64,000 nt of DNA from Gordonia araii NBRC 100433 (GCF_000241265.1 NZ_BAEE01000068.1:62001-126000), one strand, 5' to 3'; numbered from the stretch's first letter, positions 45,998 to 56,285 are shown. The notes: a model not told the origin generated them from the letters alone. Program-made: numbers and translations.

Positions 45998-46774
45998 TCA
46001 TGCTCGCGAGGCCACGGCGAACGTGCGCGTGAACGGGAAGACCGTCCCGGACTCGCGCACCGGATAGGCATCGCGCAGCGCTGCCCGGTACTCGTCGGCG
46101 AATCGGCCGCGCAACCCGTCGTCGAGCCCCTGGAGGAACGGCCGGGCGCCGGTGCCCGATACCCACTCGAACACCGGGTCGTCGCCGTCGAGCACCTGCA
46201 GATAGGTGGTCGACCAGGCGTCGACGGTGAGCCCGAGGCCGGTGAAGAATTCGAGGTAGCGCTCCGGCCCGAGCGGTGCCAGCCGTCGTGCGTCGGCGAG
46301 ATGTGCTCGGTAGGGGTCGCGGTCGGCGAGGTCGTACAGCAGGCGATGCGACGGCTGGTCGGCGTTGTTCGGCACGCTGAGGGCGAGAACGCCAGCGGGG
46401 GAGAGGTGCCGGATCAGCCGGTCCAGCACCGCCCACTGATCGTCGACCCACTGGAACATCGCGTTCGAGACGATCAAGTCGGGCGGCTCCGGCGGAATCC
46501 ACGTCGTCACGTCGGCGACCTCGTAGCGCACTCGATCGTCGTCGTTGCCGCTTCGGGCCCGGGCGATCATCTCCGGCGACGAATCGAGCGCGAGGATCTC
46601 CGCGCGCGGCCACCGTCGGCGCAGTAGCGAAGTGAGATGTCCGGGTCCGCATCCGAGGTCGACGAGGCGTGCCACGTCGTCGGGACCGCGGTCCACCGCG
46701 CTAGTCAATTCCACGAACGGCCTGGTCCGGTGATCGGCGAAGGCGAGGTAGGTCGACGGATCCCAGGTGGTCAC
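45998..46774 (-). CDS. tam: Trans-aconitate 2-methyltransferase
   Basis: 258 residues. Starts with the family pattern WDPSTYLAFADHRTRPF; SAM motif LVDLGCGPGHLTSLL at ~residue 38, then ALDSSPEM. Methylates trans-aconitate, relieving aconitase inhibition. The start is GTG at 46774. Convergent with rnhA (3 bp gap). Confidence 0.9.
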   Translation of the reverse strand: MTTWDPSTYLAFADHRTRPFVELTSAVDRGPDDVARLVDLGCGPGHLTSLLRRRWPRAEILALDSSPEMIARARSGNDDDRVRYEVADVTTWIPPEPPDLIVSNAMFQWVDDQWAVLDRLIRHLSPAGVLALSVPNNADQPSHRLLYDLADRDPYRAHLADARRLAPLGPERYLEFFTGLGLTVDAWSTTYLQVLDGDDPVFEWVSGTGARPFLQGLDDGLRGRFADEYRAALRDAYPVRESGTVFPFTRTFAVASRA

Positions 46775-46821
46775 GGTCGCGAGCGTAGTCCCGCCCGTCG
46801 CCGCGTGGCTACGATCGAGGA

Positions 46822-47490
46822 GTGGGTCCGGTTCTCACCTTCGTCGCACACTACTGGTGGCTGATCTTCCCGGTCAGCGCCATCGCTGGCCCATGGCTGC
46901 ACCGTTACAACCGCCAGGTGGAGAAGCGACGCCAGTACAAGCTGGAGATGGCCCGCGCGAAGTCCGCGGCGCAGATCGAGGAACGGCGGTTGACCCGGGT
47001 CAACGCCGAGCAACTGCGCACCGCGCTGCGCACCCACGACGACGTGGACGAGCGCTGGTGGAACTACGAGATCGACCTCGCCACGATCATCAGCTATCCG
47101 ATGCTCGTCGACGTGCGCGAACCGCTCACCCGCGAATTCCACAAGGCAAAGGGGCGTGCCGATATGCTGCGGCCGCCGCCGGGCGTGGAAGTCGACGATC
47201 CGGTCGCCTTCGTCGAATACCGCGACGCCGTGGTCGAGTACGCCGCAGCCTTCGATGCCGCCGAACGCGAGGCGCGCCGTCGCAAGCAGGCCGACTTCTC
47301 GCCGATCGAGCGCGAGGCGCTGGAACGCGCCCGGCGCCTGGTGATGATCGCCGCTGACGAGGCAGCCACCCCCGCCGAGCGTCAGGCCGCCTACCGCAAG
47401 GCGCGCAAAGAACTCGACGGGCTGATCGAGATTCCGGTCGTGGGAGCCCAGCAGCTCGAGCACTCGATCGCCAAGGAACTCGAAGGCTAA
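46822..47490 (+). CDS. Membrane-anchored coiled-coil protein
   Basis: 222 residues: an N-terminal hydrophobic helix (WWLIFPVSAIAGPWL), then a long charged helical region rich in Arg/Glu/Ala, likely coiled coil. No known family. The start is GTG at 46822, 47 bp from the divergent tam start. Confidence 0.75.
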   Translation: MGPVLTFVAHYWWLIFPVSAIAGPWLHRYNRQVEKRRQYKLEMARAKSAAQIEERRLTRVNAEQLRTALRTHDDVDERWWNYEIDLATIISYPMLVDVREPLTREFHKAKGRADMLRPPPGVEVDDPVAFVEYRDAVVEYAAAFDAAEREARRRKQADFSPIEREALERARRLVMIAADEAATPAERQAAYRKARKELDGLIEIPVVGAQQLEHSIAKELEG

Positions 47491-47587
47491 CGCCGAGTGG
47501 GCACCCCACCCACGCCGAGTGGGCACCCCACCCCCGCCGACTGGGCACCTCACCTGCGCCGAGTGGGCACCCCACCCCGTCGAGTGG
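47491..47587. repeat. Minisatellite flanking the VOC gene, left array
   Basis: Four to five copies of about 21 nt, core CGCCGAGTGGGCACC. The reverse complement, GGTGCCCACTCGGCG, shares GTGCCCACT with the 29895/31740 units. Inverted relative to the array at 48089. Confidence 0.88.
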
Positions 47588-47588
47588 C

Positions 47589-47972
47589 CTATAGATATGG
47601 CGCAGTGAGGAACTCCAAGAAGTGGCCGCTGGGGTCGCGCAGATAGACGCCGCGGCCGCCGTGCCCGCTGTTCGTTTCACCGAGCTTGGTCATCTGCGGA
47701 TCTGCCCAGAACTCGACCTCCTGCGCGCGCAGACGATCCATCGCGCGATCGAAGAGCCCCTCGTCGACCAGAAGCGCGAAATGTTGCGGCTGGATTTGGT
47801 CGACCGGGGGAGAGGCGAACTGCAGCATCGCCCCCGTGCCACCGTCGAGCAGCAGGTTGCGGAACGGGCCCCAGGCAGGTCCCTCGTCGAGCTCGAAGAG
47901 ATCCCGGTAGAAGTCGGCCGCGGCGTCGCGGTCCGCTGAAACAACAATGATGTGGTTGAAAGTGACTGTCAC
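47589..47972 (-). CDS. VOC/glyoxalase-family protein
   Basis: 127 residues, one beta-alpha-beta-beta-beta pair set: NHIIVVSADRDAAADFYRDLF start and VYLRDPSGHFLEFL end with the metal-site Glu. Possible dioxygenase, lyase or antibiotic-binding role. GTG at 47972; longer starts would add an unrelated leader. Flanked on both sides by inverted minisatellites. Confidence 0.82.
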   Translation of the reverse strand: MTVTFNHIIVVSADRDAAADFYRDLFELDEGPAWGPFRNLLLDGGTGAMLQFASPPVDQIQPQHFALLVDEGLFDRAMDRLRAQEVEFWADPQMTKLGETNSGHGGRGVYLRDPSGHFLEFLTAPYL

Positions 47973-48088
47973 AGTAGAGCTTTCACATACCGCGCCTCCA
48001 TGCCTGGCGCAGTCCGCCATCGACACGCGACGCTGACCGCCACGCTACTCCGCGGCGACCAGTGTCGACAACCGCGACGACGGGGGCT

Positions 48089-48150
48089 GAGGTGCCCACT
48101 CGGCGTAGGTCAGGTGCCCACTCGGCGTAGGTGAGGTGCCCACTCGGCGG
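48089..48150. repeat. Minisatellite flanking the VOC gene, right array
   Basis: Three copies of GAGGTGCCCACTCGGCG with a TAGGT linker, 21 nt period. Opposite orientation to 47491-47587. Abuts the leuS stop codon at 48151. Confidence 0.88.
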
Positions 48151-51024
48151 TTACGGGACCACGTTCACCATGCGACCCGGCACGACGATCACCTTGCGCG
48201 GCTCGCCGTCGAGCAGTGCGGCGATCTTCTCGTCGGCCAGCGCCGCCTCGCGCAGTGCGTCCTCGTCGGCGTCGGCGGGGACGGTGATGCGGCTGCGCAC
48301 CTTGCCCTTCACCTGGATCGGGATCTCTATGGTGTCCTCGACCAGCCACTTCTCGTCGGCCTTCGGGAACGGCCCGCGCGCCAACGACTCGCTGTGCCCG
48401 AGGCGCTCCCACAGCTCGTCGGCGATGTGCGGCGCCAGCGGTGCCAGCATCAGCACCAGCGGCTCAACGACCGCGCGCGGCGCCCCGATGGCACCCGGCC
48501 CACTCGCGCCCCCGGCCGAGTACGACTTCGTCAGATGGTTGGTCAACTCGATGAGCTTGGCGCCGGCGGTGTTGGTGCGCAGATTCGCGAAGTCGTCGCG
48601 CACCCCGTCGATCGCTTTGTGCAGCGCGCGCAAATCATCCTCGGTCGGATCGGCGTCGGTGACCCGCACCGCGCCGGACTCCTCGTCGACGACGAGCCGC
48701 CAGACTCGCTGCAAGAACCGTTGTGCGCCAACGACATCCTTCGTCGCCCACGGTCGTGACTGGTCCAGCGGACCCATCGACATCTCGTAGACGCGCAGGG
48801 TGTCGGCGCCGAAATCGCGCGCGATGTCGTCGGGCGCAACGGAGTTCTTGAGCGACTTGCCCATCTTCCCGTACTCCTGGGTGACCTCGGCCCCCTCGTA
48901 GAAGTACTTCCCGTCGCGCTCCTCCACCTCCTCGGCGGGCACGTAGACCCCGCGCGCGTCGGTGTAGGCGTAGGCCTGGATCATGCCCTGGTTGAACAAC
49001 TTCCGATACGGCTCGCGGCTCGTCACGTAGCCCAGGTCGTACAGCACCTTGTGCCAGAACCGCGAGTACAGCAGGTGCAGGACAGCATGCTCGACGCCGC
49101 CGATGTAGAGGTCGAGGCCGCCCGGGTCGTTCTCACCGTGAACGGACGGGCGCGGCCCCATCCAATACGCCTCGTTCTCCTTGGCGCACAACGTTTCCGA
49201 GTTCGTCGGGTCGATGTAGCGCAGCTGGTACCAGGACGATCCGGCCCACTGCGGCATGACGTTCACGTCGCGCGTGTAGGTCTGCGGACCGTCGCCCAGA
49301 TCCAGTTCGACGGTCACCCAGTCGGTCGCCTTGGCCAGCGGCGGCGACGGCTCGGAGTCGGCGTCGTCGGGGTCGAAGGCGACCGGTGCGTAGTCCTCCA
49401 CCTCGGGTAGCTCGACGGGCAGCATCGACTCGGGCAGCGGATGCGCGTTGCCGTCGGCGTCGTAGACGATCGGGAAGGGCTCGCCCCAGTACCGCTGGCG
49501 GGCGAACAGCCAGTCCCGCAGCTTGTACTGGACCGTGCCTACGCCGGTGCCGTCGGCTTCCAGCTTCTCGATGATCGCCGTCTTCGCGTCGTCGACGGAG
49601 AGCCCGTCGAGGAACCCCGAGTTCACCAGCGGTCCGTCACCGGTCCACGCAGCCTCGCCGACGCCTTGCTCGGAGCCGATGACCTCGCGGATCGGCAGCC
49701 CGAACGCGGTCGCGAACTCGTAGTCGCGGGTGTCGTGGGCGGGCACCGCCATAATCGCGCCGGTGCCGTAGCCGAGGAGCACGTAGTCGGCGATGAAGAC
49801 GGGGATCTGCTCGCCGTTCACCGGATTCGTGGCGTAGGCACCGGTGAAGACACCGGTCTTCTCCTTGTTCTCCTGGCGTTCCAGATCGGATTTCGCCGCG
49901 ATCGACGCACGGTAGTCGGCGACAGCCTCGGCCGGGTTGTCTCCGCCACCGGTCCACCGCGGGTCGACGTCGGCGGGCCACGCATCCGCGACGATCTCAT
50001 CGACGAGCTCGTGCTCGGGGGCCAGCACCATGTACGACGCCCCGAACAGCGTGTCCGGACGGGTCGTGAACACCTTGATCGCGTTCTGCCCGGGCAGGGC
50101 GAAGTCGACGTGCGCGCCGCGCGACCGCCCGATCCAGTTCCGCTGCATCGTCTTGACCTTCTCCGGCCAGTCGAGCAACTCGAGGTCGTCGAGCAGACGG
50201 TCGGAGTAGGCGGTGATCCGCATCATCCACTGCCGCAGGTTCTTGCGGAACACGGGGAAGTTGCCGCGCTCGCTGCGCCCGTCGGCGGTGACCTCCTCGT
50301 TGGCCAGCACGGTGCCCAATCCGGGGCACCAGTTGACCAGCGAGTTGCTCAGGTAGACCAGACGATGATCGTCGACGACAGCGCGACGCTCGTCGGCGGT
50401 CAGCTCCGCCCACGACCGCCCGTCATCGAGAGTCCTTGCGCCGGAATCGAATTCGGTGATCAGCTCGGCGATGGGCCGCGCTTCGCCGGCCTCCTCGTCG
50501 AACCAGGCGTTGTAGATCTGCAGGAAGATCCACTGCGTCCACCGGTAGAACTCGACGTCGGTGGTGGCGATGCGACGACGCTCGTCGTGCCCGAGTCCGA
50601 GCCGCCGGATCTGACTCAGGTACCGCTCGATGTTGGCCTCGGTCGTGGTGCGCGGATGCGTTCCGGTCTGCACCGCGTACTGCTCGGCGGGCAGACCGAA
50701 CGCGTCGAACCCCATCGTGTGCAGCACGTTGCGGCCCGACATCCGGGAGAACCGGGCGAACACGTCGCTGGCGATGAAGCCCAGCGGGTGACCGACGTGC
50801 AGCCCCGCGCCCGACGGGTAGGGGAACATGTCCTGGATGAACAGCTTGTCGTCGGGGGAGTAGGCGCTCACGTCGCCGGCGAGCGGTCCGACCGGATTCG
50901 GCGCCTGGTAGACGCCGCGCTCATTCCACTCCGATTGCCAGCGCGCCTCGATCTCGTTCGCCAGCTGCGCGGTATAGCGGTGCGCGGCAGCGGGCTCGGC
51001 GGCATTGGGCTTCGATCCAGTCAC
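48151..51024 (-). CDS. leuS: Leucyl-tRNA synthetase
   Basis: 957 residues. Charges tRNA-Leu. HIGH-equivalent GLHVGHPLG near residue 80; CP1 editing domain ~240-460; KMSKS-equivalent KMGKS near 720; anticodon domain then the C-terminal leucine-specific end. GTG at 51024. Length and order fit the bacterial enzyme. In M. tuberculosis leuS (Rv0041) also lies near the yqgE/MFS pair. Confidence 0.97.
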   Translation of the reverse strand: MTGSKPNAAEPAAAHRYTAQLANEIEARWQSEWNERGVYQAPNPVGPLAGDVSAYSPDDKLFIQDMFPYPSGAGLHVGHPLGFIASDVFARFSRMSGRNVLHTMGFDAFGLPAEQYAVQTGTHPRTTTEANIERYLSQIRRLGLGHDERRRIATTDVEFYRWTQWIFLQIYNAWFDEEAGEARPIAELITEFDSGARTLDDGRSWAELTADERRAVVDDHRLVYLSNSLVNWCPGLGTVLANEEVTADGRSERGNFPVFRKNLRQWMMRITAYSDRLLDDLELLDWPEKVKTMQRNWIGRSRGAHVDFALPGQNAIKVFTTRPDTLFGASYMVLAPEHELVDEIVADAWPADVDPRWTGGGDNPAEAVADYRASIAAKSDLERQENKEKTGVFTGAYATNPVNGEQIPVFIADYVLLGYGTGAIMAVPAHDTRDYEFATAFGLPIREVIGSEQGVGEAAWTGDGPLVNSGFLDGLSVDDAKTAIIEKLEADGTGVGTVQYKLRDWLFARQRYWGEPFPIVYDADGNAHPLPESMLPVELPEVEDYAPVAFDPDDADSEPSPPLAKATDWVTVELDLGDGPQTYTRDVNVMPQWAGSSWYQLRYIDPTNSETLCAKENEAYWMGPRPSVHGENDPGGLDLYIGGVEHAVLHLLYSRFWHKVLYDLGYVTSREPYRKLFNQGMIQAYAYTDARGVYVPAEEVEERDGKYFYEGAEVTQEYGKMGKSLKNSVAPDDIARDFGADTLRVYEMSMGPLDQSRPWATKDVVGAQRFLQRVWRLVVDEESGAVRVTDADPTEDDLRALHKAIDGVRDDFANLRTNTAGAKLIELTNHLTKSYSAGGASGPGAIGAPRAVVEPLVLMLAPLAPHIADELWERLGHSESLARGPFPKADEKWLVEDTIEIPIQVKGKVRSRITVPADADEDALREAALADEKIAALLDGEPRKVIVVPGRMVNVVP

Positions 51025-51062
51025 CCGACCAGCGTAAATGGTGGCCCGCACCACGACGTAGA

Positions 51063-51605
51063 GTGGTAGCCGTGGTTGACGTCTTCGCACTCGTCGTGGC
51101 GACGATCGCCGCCGTGAGCGGCCTCGCCTGGATCGTGTTGGGCATCGCCGGTTGGACGGGAATCTTGCGTCGCAACCGCTACTTCGGCATCCGCAGCGCC
51201 GAAACCATGCGCAGCGAACAGGCCTTCGCGACGGCGAATCGGGTCGTCGCACCCGGGCTCATCGCCACCGGCCTGTTGGCACTCGTCGCAGCCGGGCTCG
51301 CCGTCTCCGAACGCGGTCTCGCCGGCATCGTGCTCGGTGTGATCGGCACGGTCGTCGCGCTGGCCCTCGTCGGCCTCCTTTCCGGCACGGCTATCAAGGC
51401 CGCGGCCGCCGTCCCCGTGCCCGACGACGACCAGCCCGCGGGATGCGGTTCCGAATGCGGCTGCGGCGGACAATCCGGTCCGGACGCGGACGACACCGAA
51501 GCACGCGCCGACGATGAGCCCGACATCTGCGGCACCGGTACGACGTGCGGGAGTTGTGAGATGCGCGACGCCTGTTTCGACGACGCCGAGCGCGCCAGGG
51601 CCTGA
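51063..51605 (+). CDS. SdpI-family membrane protein with Cys-rich tail
   Basis: 180 residues. Three hydrophobic helices with the SdpI hallmark [18 protein letters not shown] between helices 1 and 2. The tail (~120-180) has seven Cys in CGSECGCGG and [16 protein letters not shown]. SdpI proteins confer immunity to the SdpC toxin or sense it; the Cys tail is not typical of the family. GTG at 51063, divergent from leuS. Confidence 0.8.
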   Translation: MVAVVDVFALVVATIAAVSGLAWIVLGIAGWTGILRRNRYFGIRSAETMRSEQAFATANRVVAPGLIATGLLALVAAGLAVSERGLAGIVLGVIGTVVALALVGLLSGTAIKAAAAVPVPDDDQPAGCGSECGCGGQSGPDADDTEARADDEPDICGTGTTCGSCEMRDACFDDAERARA

Positions 51606-51609
51606 CGGC

Positions 51610-52599
51610 GTGGGCTTCTCGCCGCGCGCTCTGCTCGCCAAATCCCCGATCGACGGCTTCGTCCTCGCGATTCTCGCGGCGGTCGTGGTCGCCGCATTCC
51701 TTCCGGCCCGCGGCACCTTCGCCGAGGTCATGGACTGGGTGGTCATCGCTGCCATCGCCCTGCTGTTCTTCCTCTACGGCGCGCGACTGCATCCACGCGA
51801 GGCGCTCGCGGGTCTCACCCACTGGCGTCTGCACCTCATCATCCTGACCTTCACGTTCGTGGTCTTCCCCATCTTGGGCGTAGCCATGCGCCCGGTCGTC
51901 GAGCCCCTCGTCGGAGAGAGCCTGTACCTGGGCCTGCTGTTCACCTGCCTCGTCCCGTCGACGGTCCAGTCGTCGATCGCGTTCACCTCGATTGCCCGGG
52001 GGAACGTTCCCGGAGCCATCGTCAGCGCCTCGCTCTCGAACCTGCTCGGAGTGTTTCTGACTCCGGTGCTGGTCGTGGCGCTGATGAGCACGCAGTCCGG
52101 GATGCACATCGACGGTTCGGCGATCCTCAAGATCATGGCGCAGATCCTGCTGCCGTTCCTGCTCGGCCAACTGGCCCGACCGTGGATCACCGGCTGGCTC
52201 AAGAAGCACTCCGAGCCGACCAAACTGGTCGATCGCGGATCGATCGTGCTGGTCGTCTACGTGGCCTTCTCCGAAGGCGTGCGCAACGACATCTGGTCGC
52301 GGGTCAGCGTGGGCGAGGTGGTTTCGGTAGCCGTGATCGCCACCGTCATCGTCGTCGCGATGCTGCTCGCCACCGGCAAGCTGCCGCCCAGGCTGGGCTT
52401 CGACCGGGCCGACACCATCGCGATCCAGTTCTGCGGGACGAAAAAGAGCCTCGCCACCGGGCTTCCGATGGCGACGGTGCTCTTCGCCGGCGGGACGGTC
52501 GGCCTGATAGTCCTACCGCTGATGATCTTCCACCAGATCCAGCTCATCCTGTGCAGCATGCTGGCCTCGCGCTACGCCAAACAGGCGGACGCGCAGTAG
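51610..52599 (+). CDS. Bile acid:sodium symporter-family (SBF-like) transporter
   Basis: 329 residues, about ten helices, with SBF-like motifs (CLVPSTVQSSIAFTS and FCGTKKSLATGLPMA). GTG at 51610 is taken; the frame is open upstream through SdpI but out of phase. Four bp after the SdpI stop, so co-transcribed. Substrate uncertain: organic anion or bile-acid-like. Confidence 0.82.
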   Translation: MGFSPRALLAKSPIDGFVLAILAAVVVAAFLPARGTFAEVMDWVVIAAIALLFFLYGARLHPREALAGLTHWRLHLIILTFTFVVFPILGVAMRPVVEPLVGESLYLGLLFTCLVPSTVQSSIAFTSIARGNVPGAIVSASLSNLLGVFLTPVLVVALMSTQSGMHIDGSAILKIMAQILLPFLLGQLARPWITGWLKKHSEPTKLVDRGSIVLVVYVAFSEGVRNDIWSRVSVGEVVSVAVIATVIVVAMLLATGKLPPRLGFDRADTIAIQFCGTKKSLATGLPMATVLFAGGTVGLIVLPLMIFHQIQLILCSMLASRYAKQADAQ

Positions 52600-52608
52600 C
52601 GCGATCAA

Positions 52609-52647
52609 GACCGCCATTGAGCGGCAAAGCTCAGCTGGCGGCCTTTT
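52609..52647 (+). terminator. Intrinsic terminator after the SBF-like gene
   Basis: Stem GACCGCCATTGAGC / GCTCAGCTGGCGGCC with loop GGCAAA, followed by TTTT (52644-52647). The stem overlaps the stop region of the convergent desaturase gene, so it may serve both directions. Confidence 0.7.
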
Positions 52648-53578
52648 CCCGACGCTTGGCGTCGCGGGCGACGAGCCGGTCCCGCTGCTCCTCGAAGCGT
52701 GTGGCGTCCTCGTCGGACTTCGCCAGCCACGCCGCTAGGCTGTCGCGGGCCTGTTCGCCGCGGCCGGTGAAATCCGTGCGCTCGAAGATTTCGAGCTTGC
52801 GCAGCACCGGCCAGAGAACGTCGTCGAGGTGCTGGCGCAGGTCGTAGATCCCGTACTTGGCCATCGTCAGACTCATTTTTCGGAAGTTCGGCATCCCGAT
52901 GCCGGGCATCTGGAATCGCTCGATCACGTCGTCGAGCGCCTCCATCGCCTGGTCGGGGGCGAGGTCGAAGGCCGCACTGCAGAGGTTGCGGTAGAAGATC
53001 ATGTGCAGGTTCTCGTCGGCGGCGATCCGCTGCAGCATCCGATCCGCGACCGGGTCGTCGCAGGCCTTGCCCGTGTTCCGGTGGCTGATCCGGGTGCCGA
53101 GCTCCTGGATCGTCACATACGCCAGCCCGGGCAGGAGCCCGCTCGAGTCGTCGGTGTACACGCCCTTGGTCATGTTGGCCATGCGGTCGTTCTCCAGCGC
53201 GACCGGGTCCACACCCCGAGTCACGACGAGATAGTCGCGCATGACGATGGCGTGACGGTTCTCCTCCGCCGTCCAGCGCCCGACCCAGGTGCGCCAGGCG
53301 CCGTCGGCGTCGAAGTACTCGCTGATCTCGCGGTGATAGGACGGCAGGTTGTCCTCGGTCAGCACGTTGAGGACCATCGCCGCCTTGGCGACGTCGGAGA
53401 GCTGCGACTGCTCGGGCCCCCAATCCTCGCCGCCCATCGCGGCGAAGTTACGCCCGTCGTCCCAGGGGACGTAGTCGTGCGGGTGCCAATCCCGCGCCTG
53501 CGACAGATGACGGTTGAGGTTCGACTCGGCGACCGGTTCCAGCTCTTGGAGGAGTTCGACTTGGGTGAGTTCGCGCAT
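52631..53578 (-). CDS. desA: Acyl-ACP desaturase, DesA1-like
   Basis: 315 residues of the soluble diiron stearoyl-ACP desaturase type. Ligands: Glu75 (TEDNLPSYH), EENRH (105-109), a Glu in the IQELGTRISH region (~residue 170), and DENLH (~195). Aligns over its length with mycobacterial DesA1, needed for mycolate chain desaturation. ATG at 53578. It is somewhat shorter at the C-terminus than DesA1 (338). Confidence 0.92.
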   Translation of the reverse strand: MRELTQVELLQELEPVAESNLNRHLSQARDWHPHDYVPWDDGRNFAAMGGEDWGPEQSQLSDVAKAAMVLNVLTEDNLPSYHREISEYFDADGAWRTWVGRWTAEENRHAIVMRDYLVVTRGVDPVALENDRMANMTKGVYTDDSSGLLPGLAYVTIQELGTRISHRNTGKACDDPVADRMLQRIAADENLHMIFYRNLCSAAFDLAPDQAMEALDDVIERFQMPGIGMPNFRKMSLTMAKYGIYDLRQHLDDVLWPVLRKLEIFERTDFTGRGEQARDSLAAWLAKSDEDATRFEEQRDRLVARDAKRREKAAS

Positions 53579-53638
53579 GAGTGATCCTTGGGCTGTGATG
53601 CGGATCACTCAGCGTAACGCGTCGGGCGGGAAGTCGCG

Positions 53639-53974
53639 CTACTTCGCCCACTCGGGCTGCGGCACGATCCCGGGCACCGTCTTCACGTTGAACTTGCCGT
53701 CGTCGTCGGTCGCCGTCACGTTCACAATCTGCCACTGGTTGTTGAACTGAATGGCGCATTGCTGCGTCTTACCCGTCTTCAGTTCCAGGCCGCCCTGGCA
53801 GCGGAACTCATCAAACGTGACGTTGACCTGCGGTTGTAGCGCCGCTTTGGCCTTGGTTTCGAGCTCGGATTTGCTCACCGATTTACCGCCGACCGAGGCT
53901 TCGACAGAACATCCGGTAAGACCTGCGAACACGACGGCCGCGGCCGCGATTCCGCCTGCGATTCTTGCGCGCAT
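53639..53974 (-). CDS. DUF4333 lipoprotein
   Basis: 111 residues, signal peptide with lipobox LTGC (Cys22), then one DUF4333 domain with two Cys (RCQGG, QQCAI). Small beta-rich surface lipoprotein family of mycolic actinobacteria. Function unknown. Confidence 0.85.
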   Translation of the reverse strand: MRARIAGGIAAAAVVFAGLTGCSVEASVGGKSVSKSELETKAKAALQPQVNVTFDEFRCQGGLELKTGKTQQCAIQFNNQWQIVNVTATDDDGKFNVKTVPGIVPQPEWAK

Positions 53975-54037
53975 CCTTGTCTCCTCTCCGACAGGCTGAC
54001 GCTAGCACCGCACCCGGCCCATTTCGGGCAAACAGCC

Positions 54038-56065
54038 CTAACCGAACTCCTTCGACACCGGCACGTTGATGTAGCTGGGACGCCGCGGGTCGAGCTGGAT
54101 GTGCTGGGGGCGCAACATCGACTCGTTCAGCAGCGGCCGCAGCGGAAGGCCGCGCGGCAGATTCATCGCGAAGATGTCGATCCGCAGACGATGCCCCGGC
54201 TTGAGCAGGGCTTCGGTGGGCAGCAGTCCCAGGTCGATCTGGACCGGCACCCCGGGCTTCACGCGCTTCCGCGAATTCAGCGACATCGTGTAGTACGGGT
54301 CGATCACATCGCCGTTCGCTGCGAATCCCGACTTGTCTTTGTCGATCGCGCGTAGCGAGGCCATGACCTGCCCCGACGAGATCACCGTCGACTCGCCGTT
54401 GGGCGCGACGTCGGTCAGCATCGCCGTCCAGTAGCCGTCGGTCGCGTCCATCACCGCGTTGATCCGCACGTTGGCGTAACCGGACACGCTGCGCGTCGTT
54501 CGCACCGGCGCGGTGGTGAAGGTCAACGCGTTGTGCTCGGCGATCCGGTTGTCCTTGCCGCAGAAGCGGAAGATCGACGTCACGCCCGCCGTCTGCTGGC
54601 CCGCGTCGCGCGAGCACAGCGTGAGCAGACCCGGACCGACGGTGAGCCGGCCGCGCGACCGCGGTTTGCCGACGGTGAGCCGGCCGTCGCGCACGGCGTG
54701 CGGAGCGGTCCCGCTCGGGCGGTCGGACAGGTACAGCCGCTGGCGCTTCATGCCCGGACGGGGGAAGTTCGACGCGGAGATCCAGCGGTTGCCCATCTGG
54801 TAGAGCGTGGCCGGACCGTATTCGTCGATGCCGTTGTCGATCCCCTTGAGCCACTTGTCGAACCAGGCGCGCTGCAGCACGTCCAGGCGCGGGGGCGTGC
54901 GCCGTTCGCCGTGTCCGGCTCCGGGCGTGACGTGGTAGGCCTCGCCCATGACGAGCTGCTTCTGGCCCAGCGGGAGCGGGATCTTGTTGAACATCCGCAC
55001 CTCGCTGTTGGTGAACAGGTCGAACCAGCCGCCGGTGATCATCGTCGGCACCTTGATCCGGTCGGCGTGGTCGAGCCAGCCGGCACGCTCGGGCGTGCCG
55101 GGGACCAGCAGGCGTTTCATATCCGGCGGGATCGACGCCATGTCCGGCGTGAGCAGCGCCGCGAACAACTGCGGGTAGAAGGTCAGCGGATCCGCGAGAC
55201 GGTCGGCCAGCCACTTCCAGTCGAAGGTACCGTTGAGCATCGATTGGACGTTCGGGACCATCTTCGTCGTGTTGACCAGGGTCAACCACATCGGGAGGAA
55301 GCCGACGCCAAGTGCGCCACCCGGCGCGACGATGTCGCGGACGAGGTCACCACCCGGCACGACCGGGAAGATGGCCTTGAGCGCTTCCGGGTTCCGGTTC
55401 GCCGCGTAGATCTGGTTGATCGCCGAGTACGACATGCCCGTCATGCCGACCTTGCCGTTGGAGAACCGCTGCTTGGCCGCCCAGTCGATCACCTCGACGG
55501 TGTCGCGTTGCTCGCGTTCTTTGAACACGTCCCACTTCCCCTGCGAGAAGCCGGTGCCGCGCACGTCCACGACGACAAAGCTGTAGCCGGCGCGTACGAG
55601 ATCCTTGTCGACGGTGAAAGTGCGGAAAGCTCCGCCCGTCTGCGCCTTGAGGATGTCGCCGAGGCCCTCGATGGGCGTGCCGGTGAGGTTGATCATGTCG
55701 ACGATCTGCTTGGTGATCGGCTCGAGGATCGGATGTTGCAGCGTCTCGGCCGCGATGGTGGAGATCAGCTTCGTGTAGGGCGTCATCGAGACGATCGTCG
55801 GCGTCTTCACTCGCACGGGTCGATCCGCCGCATCGCCGGGGCGGTAGACGTTCGCCCTGAGAACGGTACCGTCGCTCATCCGGATGGGAACATCCCAGTC
55901 GATGTGCACGCCCGGGTAACGCTGCTGCTTGTCATGCGCGCGCTCCCACGCCTTGCCCGCGGCACCGCCGCTCGGGCCCACCGGCGTCACCGCACCGGCG
56001 GTCGCCGCCGGGGCCATCAAAGCCACAACCAGGCCGCACGCAAGTGCAAACACCCGTTTCCCCAT
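54038..56065 (-). CDS. Secreted CocE/NonD-type Xaa-Pro dipeptidyl-peptidase-like hydrolase
   Basis: 675 residues. Signal peptide (ACGLVVALMAPAATAGA), alpha/beta hydrolase with nucleophile GMSYSA, Asp in GGWFDLF and His in AYHVTPGAGH, then the C-terminal jelly-roll domain (~450-675). Family includes cocaine esterase and X-Pro peptidases; substrate unknown. ATG at 56065 preferred (GAGGAG 8 nt upstream); ATG 56080 possible. A perfect inverted repeat lies at 56131. Confidence 0.88.
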   Translation of the reverse strand: MGKRVFALACGLVVALMAPAATAGAVTPVGPSGGAAGKAWERAHDKQQRYPGVHIDWDVPIRMSDGTVLRANVYRPGDAADRPVRVKTPTIVSMTPYTKLISTIAAETLQHPILEPITKQIVDMINLTGTPIEGLGDILKAQTGGAFRTFTVDKDLVRAGYSFVVVDVRGTGFSQGKWDVFKEREQRDTVEVIDWAAKQRFSNGKVGMTGMSYSAINQIYAANRNPEALKAIFPVVPGGDLVRDIVAPGGALGVGFLPMWLTLVNTTKMVPNVQSMLNGTFDWKWLADRLADPLTFYPQLFAALLTPDMASIPPDMKRLLVPGTPERAGWLDHADRIKVPTMITGGWFDLFTNSEVRMFNKIPLPLGQKQLVMGEAYHVTPGAGHGERRTPPRLDVLQRAWFDKWLKGIDNGIDEYGPATLYQMGNRWISASNFPRPGMKRQRLYLSDRPSGTAPHAVRDGRLTVGKPRSRGRLTVGPGLLTLCSRDAGQQTAGVTSIFRFCGKDNRIAEHNALTFTTAPVRTTRSVSGYANVRINAVMDATDGYWTAMLTDVAPNGESTVISSGQVMASLRAIDKDKSGFAANGDVIDPYYTMSLNSRKRVKPGVPVQIDLGLLPTEALLKPGHRLRIDIFAMNLPRGLPLRPLLNESMLRPQHIQLDPRRPSYINVPVSKEFG

Positions 56066-56130
56066 CAGGACACTCCTCATCCCCGCGTAAAGATCTCCAG
56101 AAGCGATCCGGCCGATCCGGCCGTCTCGAG

Positions 56131-56146
56131 TAGGTCATTTGACCTA
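56131..56146. promoter_or_regulatory. Inverted repeat TAGGTCA-TT-TGACCTA
   Basis: Perfect 7-bp arms with a 2-bp spacer, 66-81 bp upstream of the secreted hydrolase start. Likely a repressor operator; I do not recognise the regulator. The rest of 56066-56285 is AT-richer than average, with no other feature seen. Confidence 0.55.
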
Positions 56147-56285
56147 GACACTGTGATGGAGGCTACTCACAGGTAACTGCCAGAATCAAGACTTGATCCC
56201 CAGATTTGGAACAAAAGTCAATTCTTGTCTCATATCGCGGCGTAGGAAATTCCCAGCACCAGCAGCGGTTTCCGCAGGTCACCGC

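Noticed and set aside
49441-51069. 542-residue plus-strand frame within leuS
   Set aside because: Antisense shadow of an unmistakable leucyl-tRNA synthetase.
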